Below, piece after piece: positions 1-9,457 of a stretch of DNA of 17,348 bases; position 1 is the stretch's first letter, and every line of letters starts with the position of its first letter. The stretch covers positions 13,755 through 31,102 of the forward strand of contig JADGJT010000285.1 in the NCBI GenBank assembly GCA_027604005.1. Reading direction: 5' to 3'. Source of the DNA: Dinochytrium kinnereticum (lineage: Eukaryota; Chytridiomycota; Chytridiomycetes; Chytridiales; Chytridiaceae). Below the pieces are notes generated by a model. It saw only the letters and a program-made list of their open reading frames with translations, ran no database searches and was not told the origin of the DNA. The position numbers were made by a program, and so were the translations under genes.

Positions 1-604
1 TTGCTTCCTGGTGGCTGGCTGCAAAAGAAGAAAGAAGGTTAAGGTTTCTCTTGGGCTTTCTTCTCTGGGTGTGGGGGGAAGAGTGCTCACGCCGTCTGTC
101 AGCACTCGAAGGCACTCATCCACCAGCTTGCCTAAGCGTAAACGCATGCGTAATCACACAGGCTCATGATGATAACTATCGCTCATATCATCCTCCCTTG
201 CGCTCTACCTCCTGCTTGAACCTGTACCTGTAGATAAAAGACATCCATCCATGTTGAAGGGAGCCAAGGATGGCAGAAAATACCTGCCAATGCTTCTTGG
301 GCAGCCATGCAGCGTCACACTGAGAAATGGCAGCAAGTATTTCGATGGGATTTCAGGGACCAAGCCAATCAAAGCACGCGCTTTGGAAGGGAATATCCCA
401 GCAAACCGATGTTCTTTTCTTGTCTTGTGTTTCGTCCCTTTCCTTTTTTGGGTTTGGCGCCTTTCTGCAGACAGCAAGCCTTTTGGTGACCGCATCTCTG
501 ACCCATCCAGCATCCACTATTGTTATTCCTTCCTTCCTTAGGACCTCCCTTCACCACTGCCTCTGATCTTGGAGTCCACAGACAGCAGAGCACAGGGATC
601 AAGC
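1..604 (+). promoter_or_regulatory. Upstream/5' leader region of the glyoxal oxidase gene
   Basis: No convincing gene was found here on either strand. The stretch lies before the ATG at 605 and is pyrimidine-rich near its end (the bases around 525-560 are C/T runs), as is common in fungal 5' leaders. There is a CGCATGCG palindrome around 142-149. The reading frame of the next gene is open back to a TTG at 569, but there is no ATG there, so the first in-frame ATG is 605. Several ATGs occur between 240 and 340 and would be upstream AUGs if transcription starts that far out. The transcription start is not visible. Confidence 0.45.
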
Positions 605-3600
605 ATGGCTTCCCTTAACACTTCCCAACAGAAGGCTAGCAGCAGCAACAATCAGCGATCAGCACCCGCCCGTCGCTCAATCCCCGTCCCTCCAACCCCA
701 ACACAAATCACAACTCCAAGCTACAATCCACGTCTCCCCAGCTTCGACTTTGACTCGTCATCCACCTCACTCATGTTTTCAGCAAACCTGGCGCCTGGTG
801 GTAATTCGCACAGCAATAACGAGCCCAGCCACCGCTCATCTCCCCATGTTATCACCAACACCACTAACACCAGCGGCAGTCACACCCATTCGTCATCGTC
901 GACGGGGGCATCAGGGAGACGGATGCACCAGCCTGTGCCGTCGCCGTCAGCCTTGTCGTCTCCTTCGACGTCACTCGTTGCCAAGAGCGGAGCAGGCGGC
1001 AAGTACTCGTATGGGGCTGACTATGTGGTGGAGAGATCGCCACTGAATGTAAGAGATGAGTCACTCATCACTTCCATCGCTTACTTTCCCACGCTCAATT
1101 CACTTAATTCCAACGCACCTTTCTTTTTCTTTTTCCCGTTTCCCACGCTGTGTTCTTTTCAGTTTCCCACGCCTTTTCCTTCTTTTTTCCCCACGCTTTT
1201 TTTTTTTCTTTTTCCCCACGCCCCTTGCTATTCTTTTTTCCCACGCTTTTTTCTGTTTCTTTTCTCTTTCTATTTTCTCATGCTCTTTTCTTTTCTTTTT
1301 TTCTTGCTTTTTTCTCACGCTCTTTTCCTTTCCATTTTCACACGCTCTGTCAGACTCGCTTCAATGAGCACGAGATGCAACCCAACCCCCGTCGCAGGAG
1401 CTTCGTCTCAGGCGCTGCTGTAGGCAGCCCGACCGCAACCACCAAACCCAGCATCAATAAGCGAAAGCGTCTCTGGATGGTCCTCTCAATCGTTGGTTCT
1501 ATTCTCGTCGGTCTTATCATCTTCCTCGCCGTCTTCTTGACCCGTCGCAAAAACACTTCCTCCAGTACAAATGAAGGTGGAGCTGGCGCTGGACCCGGCG
1601 GTAATTTTTCAACGCCCAACGCTTTGCCGATCAGTCAGATCCCAAAGCCTCTCTTCTACGCAGGGGCGAACACGACGTTTGTGCCTGGATCGTCAAATGT
1701 TGGAGCCTACCGCCTTGCAAGGGGTACCGGAGGGTCGTCTGGTGTAGTCGCGATTCATCTCGGCCTGATGAGGGACACTTCCAAAGTCCTGATGCTCGAC
1801 CGGTGGGACATTCATAGAACACAAGCCGACTTCCCCGATGGCACACCCGTCTGGGCGGTCGAGTACGATTATACGACGGACACTTACCGACCGCTGAAAC
1901 TTGTGAGCAATATGTTTTGTGCGGGTGGAATGTTGCTTCCGGATTCGAGGCTGATGGTTATCGGGGGGTCCGAAAATTTCACGGATCTAGGTGGCATTGA
2001 GGATGGGATGAAGAGTATCAGACTTTTTGGGCCTAGCGGGTCGCCTGGAAATTTCGGGAACGCGCAGTTGATTGATAATCCTTCTAACCCGAAATTGCAG
2101 CTTGCTGTGAGTTTTGCTTTTGTTTTTGTTTTTTGTTGCTTTTGACCTCATTTTTCAATGGGGCTTTTCTTGCTTATAATACTTCCTACTTTGCGACATT
2201 CGTTTAATCACAAAAAAACAAACTAAACAACAAATAATCTCAGAGTAAACGCTGGTACCCCTCTGTCGTAATGCTCCCGGAAGGTCGTCTCCTAGCCATT
2301 GGTGGTTCAATTGCCGGCGTTAGTTTTACATTCCCGTCAAACAACACTGGCACAATGGAACTCCTCCCCCCTCTCTCTCCATCCTCTTCTCCTTCGGAAA
2401 ACCTCATTCCCCTCCAATTCCTCTGGGATACCCTCCCAGCCAACCTCTACCCCACGACGGCTCTCCTTCCCTCAGGCCGAATCTTTATCTCGGCCGCTGA
2501 TCGATCAACCTTATTGGATCCTACCCAAAAGTATAGCGCTCTTAAGACCGTGCTTGTGCGGGGGACTGATGGGTTATGCTGGGGTTTCCCGGCTCCCACT
2601 CAACCTGTTGCCACCACAACTACTGAAACAACTACGACGTCCCTGCCCACCAGTCTCCCCGTCATAGTGACCTCGACCCCGACACCACCCTCCACACCAG
2701 ATGGCACAAGACTACCCCTCTCGCCATGCCTCGCCCCCGCCAGTTTCAATCAGAACCGCACGGCGGATTCACTGCAGACGTTTTCATTTTTCGCGACCAA
2801 ACTCCCGCAGTATTACATGACGGAGCCTGGAGATGGGGTGCTGTTTTTGACGGGGAGCAAGCTTTGTGTGAGTGTTGAGGAGGGGGGGAGTGTGGTGTTG
2901 AGGAGGTGTAATTATGGGGATTCGAGACAGATTTTGAGGGTTGTAGGTGGGAGGATTTTGCACGTGGAGAGCGGTAGATGTCTTGGGGTTGGGAGTGGGG
3001 GAGTCGGTGTTGGGTAAGATTTCATATCCTCTTTCCCATTATATGTTATCGCCAATGCCTGTTCTTCTTTCCTCTTTACTTGCTTGCCTATGCATACACA
3101 CCCTACCTATTAGTCGATACCATGCTCGATTATCTCCTCACTCATTCGTCGCGTTGGCAATCCGCGTACACTCGCTTTATTCCCTCCTCTATCGTTATCA
3201 CCTGACTTCGCAAACTAATATCTCATTTATATAGTGACTGCACCTCCTCCCAAACCCTTACGACCCTCATCGACACCTCCGTCTACTTTGAATTTCCAAA
3301 ACTTCCCGGTGGCCCATTCCGGTCGTACCCCCTTACCGGCTTCGGTCTCCTCCTCCCGTTGGACCCCTTCGACAACCACGACCCAGCCATCATGATCTGC
3401 GGTGGATCCGAGTCCCTAGACCCCGCCCAACCCTGGCGCGAGTCAACCGAGAACCGAGCGTTAACCTCCTGCGGTGTGATCCGCCCAGAACGCCCTGACG
3501 CTGATTGGGAAATGGAAGAGATGCCCACGGGTCGAACGCTAGCGGATCTACTTCATCTTCCTGATGGGACCGTTCTGCTGGTAAACGGAGCTCGGAAAGG

Positions 3601-4249
3601 GATGGCAGGGTGGGATCTTGGGAGGGATCCAAACTATCAGGCTCATCTTTACGTTCCAACCGCTCCAAGAGGTCAGAGATGGCATGTGCTGAGTTCGAAT
3701 ACCATTCCACGGTTGTATCATTCCACCGCTCAGCTTTTGCCCGATGGGCGCGTCATGATCGCTGGATCTGCACCCAACTCTCCCACCGATTTAAATTTCC
3801 CGAAAGCCTTTGAAAACGAGTACAGGATCGAATATTACCACCCCCACTACCTCTCCCTGGACCCCTCAAGGCACCCGCGTCCCGAGATAGCATCCTACCC
3901 GGAAGGACCGTGGGGATACAACCTTACGTACTCGATTCGCATAAACCTCCCCCCCTCCACATCCACCGTCAAACCCGTTGTCCGATTCAACCTTATTCAA
4001 TCAGGGTTCCGAACGCACTCGACGAGTTTCGCGCAGAGACTTGTTTGGTTGATTGGGACAGAGGCGCCTGCGGATCTGTTGGTGAGGGGGGGTAGTGATG
4101 TTGAGTTTGTTGTGGGGACGCCGGGGGATACGGTTTTGCCGCCTGGGTGGTATTTACTTTACTGTGTTGTGAATGGTGTGCCTGGGGTTGGGAAGTGGGT
4201 GCAGGTTGGGGGGGATCCTGCGAGGGTTGGGGAGTATTATGATGTTTAG
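605..4249 (+). CDS. Membrane-anchored glyoxal oxidase (copper-radical oxidase, AA5-like), 993 aa, 4 exons
   Basis: Proposed exons are 605-1048, 1354-2106, 2244-3013 and 3235-4249; every junction has GT-AG ends and matching phase (0, 0, 2). Copper-radical oxidases of this family oxidise aldehydes or alcohols with O2, giving H2O2. All expected catalytic residues are present: Cys337 in MFCAGG (the thioether partner), Tyr404 in KRWYPSV, Tyr817-His818 in PRLYHS, and His917 in FRTHS. Kelch-like blades (MVIGG, LAIGG, MICGG, MIAGS) and a C-terminal DUF1929-like domain ending near 993 fit the fold. Residues 1-187 are Ser/Thr/Pro-rich and low in complexity. Basic residues (KRKR) precede one hydrophobic helix at about 188-210, so a type II protein with the enzyme outside the cell is inferred; there is no cleavable signal peptide. 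It is far longer than secreted glyoxal oxidases (about 560 aa) because of the N-terminal tail and an insertion at about 500-672. The substrate cannot be told from sequence. Confidence 0.93.
1088..1347 (+). repeat. Degenerate ~25-bp pyrimidine-rich repeat in intron 1 of the oxidase gene
   Basis: Intron 1 (1049-1353) is almost wholly C/T on the sense strand and carries a recurring core CCCACGCT or a close variant after a T-rich run. Cores begin at about 1088, 1142, 1166, 1190, 1215, 1240, 1276 (CTCATGCT variant), 1314 and 1339. Many steps are 24 or 25 bases, so this looks like a decayed tandem array. The matching purine-rich strand is on the bottom. The intron has no stop in the frame of exon 1, but its length is not a multiple of three, so retention would shift the frame to a stop at 1421-1423. 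Confidence 0.8.
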
Positions 4250-5207
4250 TTTGTTTTTTTTTTCCCCCTGGTCTCATTGTGGCTAAGGTTGATGTTACCG
4301 GATTCACCTTAGCTGTGACCGGATTCAGGCTGAGAAGTTAAGAGTGGGGTGACGGTTTCGTTTTTTGATCTAAACTTTTTTTTGGGGGGAAAAATGCTCC
4401 AAGTTTCATCTGGATTTTGATTTACATCTCTATTCTCCTTTTTCTTTTGCATTGGTTGCTTGGTTTTCAATCCAACCACTTTGTTCTTATTCTTTTTGGT
4501 CCCTCCAACGTATTCAGTCTCCTTCACACATGTCTCTGTCTCACATATTTCTTCCGTTCTGGCACCGTCGTTTTATTAATCGCGTCAGATTTGTCGCTCG
4601 TTTCTCCTGTGCTCGTTGTAACTTTCTTGTCCTCCTTTTGGTTTAATAGAAGGGACTGTTTTAAGACTTTTTCTTCTTTTTTTCGTTTATGTTTTATTAT
4701 GCGCACTTTCTTTCTCTCCCTCTTTCTCCTTTGTTGTTGTTCGTTTTTTAGTGGCGCCGACGTCAGTCTTGCTTTCTTTTTTTTCTGTGTTATTATTCTC
4801 AAACAAGCTTAACACGATTCGACTTTCTTAAAGCCCTTTGATACTACCGGGTGACTTTCAAGACACGGTGGTGCTCGCAGTCGACGGAGCAGTTTATGCC
4901 CACTTAAGAGGTTAGGGCCATGGCGCAGGAAAATGCTCGACTTCTGGTGGGTGGAGACAGCGTCGTTACCTTTCATACGAGATTCTTTTTTTCAATCCAA
5001 TGGCATCAACAGCGTTTATTTCCGGAGTCTGTGCCACTAACAGCCCAAACCAGAATCCCCATCAAGTTCAAAAAGAAAGAACACACCATAAATATTTATT
5101 ATATATAAATAGTACATACTACAAATAAAACACTCCTCAAATAACAAGGAAGAAACGCTCAAAAATAAACTATGGAGAAAAAGAGAAAGTAAGAAAAAGC
5201 CAAACTC
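4250..5207. other. T-rich convergent intergenic region (3' ends of two genes)
   Basis: This lies between the stop of the oxidase gene and the stop of the minus-strand gene. It is strongly T-rich on the plus strand from 4250 to about 4800. The open frame at 4417-4812 starts at TTG and encodes mostly Phe, Leu, Ser and Cys; I read it as base composition, not a gene. On the minus strand AATAAA occurs at 5100-5095, about 110 bases past the stop at 5208, and is a likely poly(A) signal for the unknown gene. Confidence 0.6.
4282..4327 (+). other. Hairpin and 10-bp direct repeat just after the oxidase stop
   Basis: GCTAAGGT (4282-4289) and ACCTTAGC (4306-4313) form a perfect 8-bp inverted repeat with a 16-base loop, starting 33 bases after the stop codon. 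ACCGGATTCA occurs twice, at 4297-4306 and 4318-4327, so one copy sits in the loop. It would lie in the 3' UTR; a role in 3' end formation or mRNA stability is only a guess. Confidence 0.5.
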
Positions 5208-6438
5208 TTAAAACTTTGGAAGCCGCGACCCAACAAAACACACAAGACCCTCATCAAAGTAATAAGCAGCGGCTCGAGCCGGTGCGAAAAGAATGCTGGA
5301 GTACACCGCTGACGAGGCGTGACCCAACATGGACTTGATGCTGCCAAAGAACCCCTTTGACGGGTGAGTCCTTGGCGTCTGGGGGGAGGCAGGTGCTGTG
5401 ACCTTGACTGCCAAATCCATGCACGTAAAAGTGCTGGATACGGCCACGTCAAGGATAACAGAGCCTCTGAGGAAAAAAAGGTGGTTAGTTAAAGTGATTT
5501 GACGTTAATGAATAGCTCACATCTTCTTCAACACGGATCCAATAACAGGAAGGCGGAGCCCCCACCCCACAATCCTGCCAGCAATCCCAGCAGTCGTCCT
5601 TGCGGCGTTGAGCAATGTGCCGCAAAGGATCTTGCTGGTGGTGCTGACAGGAGGGGTGGTGGTGGAGTCATCCGCCGTGACGACAGCTTGATTGGTGTCT
5701 TTGCCGGTTTCATCAGAGGCAATCGGAACTTGCTCCAAACCGGGCTCGGTGAGTGATGGGATGGAGTCCATTGTTGCCAAGAGAGACTTGAGTGGTTGTG
5801 CCTCCTGGTGAGGCTGGGCGCTTTCCTCATTGTCGCTGGCCACCTCCACATTCAAAGTCTCGGACTCCATGCATTCATTCTGCGGAGCGTCGTCAAGCGC
5901 ATTTTCAGTGGATGGTAAGACCGGCTCATCTTCTGTAACGACAGGGCCAAGAGGTTCCGCATCCAGGTGAGGCCGCGCATTAGGAAGGTCGTTCTTAGCA
6001 CTTGAAATCTCGGACACCGTGCCACCATCGTCCGACGTCGCAACCTCGCTCAAACCAGACAGAGAGTGGACAACGCACGTCGCCTCAGCTGCAGGAGCAA
6101 CACTGGTCTCTTGAAGATGACCGCGACGAGATTCTTGACAGGCACCGGATAGGATACGAGCTGGTAAATGGCAGTCAATATCATATCCTTTGAATTGAAA
6201 AAAAAACAACAATTAATTCAATCTCCTTACCCCTGAATGCGGCAAGCTCAATCTCCGCAAACTTCTGCCGCGCCGCCTCGGAAGGTGGCCGAGGATCAAA
6301 CAGTTCAAACGCGGGGATAGCCTTCGGCTTTTTCGATGAACGCTTGTGGCGTCGTTGAGGAGCATGAGGGGATGGAAAACTGTGAACCCTAGGCATCGCC
6401 CCATCGTGAGGTCTCCAGCTGGGAGACTCTTGACTCAT
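5208..6438 (-). CDS. Hypothetical protein, 377 aa, 3 exons, with hydrophobic C-terminal part
   Basis: Proposed exons (minus strand) are 6438-6231, 6187-5521 and 5466-5208; introns of 43 and 54 nt have GT-AG ends and matching phases (1 and 2). I do not recognise the family. Residues 1-40 are rich in Ser, Pro and basic residues (PQRRHKRSSKKPK). About 40-70 hold a charged, helix-like segment (FDPRPPSEAARQKFAEIEL). About 100-245 are acidic and low in complexity. About 254-345 hold glycine-rich hydrophobic or amphipathic stretches (TAGIAGRIVGWG, VIGSVLKKIGSVILDVAV, FFGSIKSMLG) that could associate with membrane. The ATG at 6438 was chosen because no other ATG exists on this strand back to about 7344; the frame is open upstream but only through TTG or GTG. 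Single amino-acid composition and clean splicing support a real gene, but no function can be given. Confidence 0.62.
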
Positions 6439-7167
6439 TGCGACGGTGTGACTCTCCAGTGTCTCCGTACGGAAAGGCAAAGGCGGGCCGCACGTTTGTT
6501 CGTTTTGGGTGGGAAAAGACTCGGACACAAAAAGTGACGAGCCGAGAGAGAGTTCGTCAAAGAATTGGTCCAAGGATGGATTTGGACTTCGAAGTCGGCA
6601 GGAGGCCGGTAGTAGGGAAGTGGGTATTGGGACCTGAAGTCGGCTTTTGGGCAAGAGAGGGGGAGTTCGAGCCGAGAGAGAGCTTGTCGAAATCGAGAGA
6701 AGCGATGGATCGGAATTCGAAGGGAGGGCGGCAGAGGGCCGGTAAAAGGAGTTGGATATGAGTTTTGGCTGGTGGAAGTTCTTGCAGCAAACTCAGCTAA
6801 GGCCACTCACGTCTGACGAGAGACCCTCGAATATTCGAACCCAGTGAAGAGTTGCTCCGAAGACGACGGAGAGGAGACAGGAGGAAGACCAACAGCGTAG
6901 AAGGAGACGAGTAGTCTTGAAGGCCGTGATAGGGGTCCTCGTTGAGTCGAGGGGGGCCGGTTCGTCCAAATGGGAGGGAGGGAAGGAGACGGTATGAAGG
7001 TGAGAAGGATGGATGGGCAGCAGCGTGAAAGCTGCCTAGGGTGTTTGATGGGTGATGTGATGGAGAGATGGGCAGCAGCTGAGACGCTGATGTGGGTGGG
7101 ATGGGCGTTGGTATGAAAGTTCCTTTGTTTTGCCGAGGAGGGGAGGGGAAGTCCGCTTCGTTATATA
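6439..7167 (-). promoter_or_regulatory. ATG-free, CT-rich leader and core promoter of the unknown gene
   Basis: Read on the minus strand, a TATATAA box lies at 7167-7161 and is followed by a strongly pyrimidine-rich tract down to about 6440. No ATG occurs on this strand between 7343 and the proposed start at 6438, about 900 bases where roughly 14 would be expected by chance at even composition. A strong splice donor (GTGAGT at 6810-6805) suggests that part of the leader may be a 5' UTR intron; several AG acceptors follow. The open frame at 6797-7189 has only a TTG start and is not taken as coding. Confidence 0.55.
6538..6755. repeat. Imperfect direct duplication (~80 bp) in the leader of the unknown gene
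   Basis: Two related copies lie about 130 bp apart. Both begin with CGAGCCGAGAGAGAG (6538-6552 and 6668-6682). Each continues through a TCG-rich stretch, a GATGGAT element, an ATTCGAAG/CTTCGAAG-like element, and ends near GGCCGGTA (about 6605-6612 and 6738-6745). Between these anchors the copies have drifted. Eye alignment only. Confidence 0.55.
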
Positions 7168-7825
7168 GCTGCCACTGAAAATTTCGCAATCACGTCGCTG
7201 ACTTCGAAAATACTTGAAATGCCGAAAGATCCGAGTAGACAGAGATAAATCACTTGCTTTTGCGTGTCTACACTAATTGCTTCTGGCAGGAGACAGCCAG
7301 GCAGGCTCTGAAGACGTATTGCCAGCCCACCTTCTGATGTCTGCCATCGGAGATTCAAAAATATGTGCAATTAAAAGATGTCTCTTCCTTGTGCGTTTGG
7401 ACGAGCATCCAAGACAGAAGGAGAAGGCTCACTGCACTGCAAGAGGTAATATCTCAGATACGGAATGACTTTCCCATCTAACGGAGGCTAGACACACCTG
7501 GATCAGTAGTCTGCTTAGAGATCACACAACCAACTGATACTGGTTGTTGAGTTTTACTAAAGGCAAAAGATGGTTCAGCCGATTAAAAGTATTAATAACC
7601 ACAAGTCGTCTCGATTTTGCAGCGATTCTCCCATTTTAATGTACGGGAACCTGGCCAGCATGTAAGGCTCAAAGTCATATGAAGAAAAAAAAACTGCACA
7701 TGAGGAATTAACAGATCTACGCAGTAGCAATGTCGACACAAAGATTGGGAAAGGCGAATCGTGCTTGAGGACCAATCCAATGATCATTTATTCATAACTT
7801 TTTTATCTGGTATTTTCTACCACAA
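7168..7825. other. Intergenic region between the unknown gene and the HET gene
   Basis: No gene is supported here. It holds the distal promoter of the minus-strand gene at 5208-6438 and the 3' end of the minus-strand HET gene. A small inverted repeat, ACAACCA (7526-7532) with TGGTTGT (7541-7547), has an 8-base loop. Short open frames on both strands are unremarkable. Confidence 0.5.
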
Positions 7826-9457
7826 TCAACCCAAATTAATTCTTAATGCGTCCCCAATAGTGTCCTTCAAAACACTAAGCAACTTTTGTGCTGGTGCACT
7901 ACCGTCTTTTTGCACTCGCGCAACAACGGAAGCTCTTGGTAGCCTAACGTCAGGGCTTCGAGACCAAAAATCCACCCCACTGAAACTCGACAACGGCTCC
8001 TCAAGTGCGCAAAGGTAAAAATCTCCCAACACCTCAACCAGAACTGCTCCATTGGCACATGTCACGTCGTTTCCAAAAAGCACCTGAATCTCTTTAGCAG
8101 TCACTTCTCTGCTGGCCATCAACCGAATAGAAACAGCCTGAACATCTCCAACGAATTCATCCCCAACTTCTGCGCAAAGTCCTCCTCCGCTGTCAATAGT
8201 CACTTTCACGTCGTCCCAAAAAGCCGTAACAGCATCTCTCTTCAATTTAGCTCCAACATCCCCAGTCCTCCTGACCACATTCGCAATGACCTCATCAATT
8301 CTTTCCGTCTTTGATTTCCCACTCTCATCAATACCATAATACAGCCCCAGTCCATGCTGCAAGGGTTCATCCTGAACGCGAGGTCGAAGAATTCCATTAA
8401 GGTACAGCCTTGCCTGCCACTTTAAGAAGACTTCAGCAAAAAGTGCATTATAGTCAGGATCAACAGGAGTGTTGTAAACACCCATGCGTCCATAAATCTG
8501 ATCAAGCTCCAGACTGCTGGCGCGCTGAGTAGAGGTAATATCAAGAAGAATCGATTTGTCCGTGATGATCTCTCTCGCGAGGGCTTGCTCCGGGGTATCT
8601 GGCTCTGAGGCCTCGGGGGTCTTCTCATTTTGACGCCTGTCGTCCTTCTTGGTCTTTGAACTCGGGGTCTTTTTCTGATCTACAGTCTTCTTTCCCACAG
8701 CCACATGTCCATCATTCCCACCTTCCAGCTTTGGAGATGCTCTTCCCTCAGCAAATAGGTCTCCTGTGGTCCCAAAAACAGCCCTCATCAATTGAAAGGC
8801 TCTTTTAAGAATCGGCAACTCCGTCTTGAAGTTTGTAAACTGAAGCCTCTCAATGGCTTGAATGGCCACCTTGCACCATTCTAAAGCTTCATTATACCCC
8901 AAATTCACCTCTGGTTCCCCACCACCAGAAACAAAAACATGCTCCTTCCGCGTCGACAAAACCAGCTCTTGAAGCGTCCAGACCCTCTTAGCATGAACCA
9001 CGTCCGTGATCATCCCCTCCAAATCCCTAACCATCCCCTTCAAAGATTTTAACACTCCAGGACGAGCAGCATCAGGCACACCATGTCCATCAATATGCGG
9101 TAAGAGGTCCCGCATATGCTTCCCTAAGCTATCCAGATACTTTCTCGACTTTTCACACTCGTGAACCACAACGCAGAGATGGCCAAATCGGTAGATCTCG
9201 CTCATGACAGTTACGTGTGAGATCTTATCCTCGGTCGAGTCTTGATCGATGGAGAGGATGTCCATCCAGTAGTGGTTTGCATGATCGTCAACGATTTTAG
9301 CGATAAGCTGCCGTTTCCCTGCATTGTTGTTGAGCAAAAGGGTCTTCCCCGCTGCTTTTTCAAGGAGAGGGTCATCGGTTGAGGTGGTCACTTGTCCCCA
9401 GACGTGGGAGATGGTCCTGTATGGCGATGCGGTCGATGGAATGCCCGTAATCAACAT
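7826..9457 (-). CDS. HET-domain (heterokaryon incompatibility-like) protein, 543 aa, single exon
   Basis: HET-domain proteins act in fungal non-self recognition and often trigger programmed cell death when activated, though most members have no tested role. The HET motifs appear in order: YRTISHVWG (residues 13-21), WMDILSIDQ (64-72, with Ser where Cys is usual in the LCIDQ form), a MSEIYRFG stretch (85-92) and RVWTLQE (158-164). The part around 310-328 (STQRASSLELDQIYGRMGVY) matches the usual post-HET segment with a DKIYALLG-like motif. A lysine-rich low-complexity linker lies at about 255-290. The C-terminal part is unrecognised; no NACHT, ankyrin or WD repeats are seen. The start is doubtful: the ATG falls only 12 codons before the first HET motif. 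The frame stays open for 15 codons upstream to a TAA at 9503-9505 with residues like a HET N-terminus (TFRLVHKITQAV), so a 5' exon may be missing. Confidence 0.85.
   Translation of the reverse strand: MLITGIPSTASPYRTISHVWGQVTTSTDDPLLEKAAGKTLLLNNNAGKRQLIAKIVDDHANHYWMDILSIDQDSTEDKISHVTVMSEIYRFGHLCVVVHECEKSRKYLDSLGKHMRDLLPHIDGHGVPDAARPGVLKSLKGMVRDLEGMITDVVHAKRVWTLQELVLSTRKEHVFVSGGGEPEVNLGYNEALEWCKVAIQAIERLQFTNFKTELPILKRAFQLMRAVFGTTGDLFAEGRASPKLEGGNDGHVAVGKKTVDQKKTPSSKTKKDDRRQNEKTPEASEPDTPEQALAREIITDKSILLDITSTQRASSLELDQIYGRMGVYNTPVDPDYNALFAEVFLKWQARLYLNGILRPRVQDEPLQHGLGLYYGIDESGKSKTERIDEVIANVVRRTGDVGAKLKRDAVTAFWDDVKVTIDSGGGLCAEVGDEFVGDVQAVSIRLMASREVTAKEIQVLFGNDVTCANGAVLVEVLGDFYLCALEEPLSSFSGVDFWSRSPDVRLPRASVVARVQKDGSAPAQKLLSVLKDTIGDALRINLG

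Noticed and set aside
251..541. Open frame with a short Sm-like stretch (LLGQPCSVTLRNGSKYFDG), reminiscent of Sm/ataxin-2 motif 1
   Set aside because: Only about 20 residues resemble the motif. There is no second Sm motif, no suitable splice donor, and the rest of the frame looks like leader sequence. Chance similarity is more likely.
1150..1353. Phe-rich N-terminal extension of the oxidase by reading through intron 1
   Set aside because: The joined exons 1 and 2 give a clean frame and sensible protein; the Phe-rich part is the intronic T/C repeat.
4417..4812. 131-residue open frame in the convergent intergenic region, looking like a membrane protein
   Set aside because: It begins at TTG and its Phe/Leu/Ser/Cys content follows directly from T-rich DNA; no family resemblance and no splicing support.
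6797..7189. Minus-strand 130-residue Pro/Ser/Leu-rich open frame
   Set aside because: It has only a TTG start and no internal ATG; the composition is that of a CT-rich leader.
7526..7547. Small inverted repeat ACAACCA/TGGTTGT as a terminator or regulatory site
   Set aside because: Seven base pairs in about 650 intergenic bases is expected by chance, and nothing else supports it.
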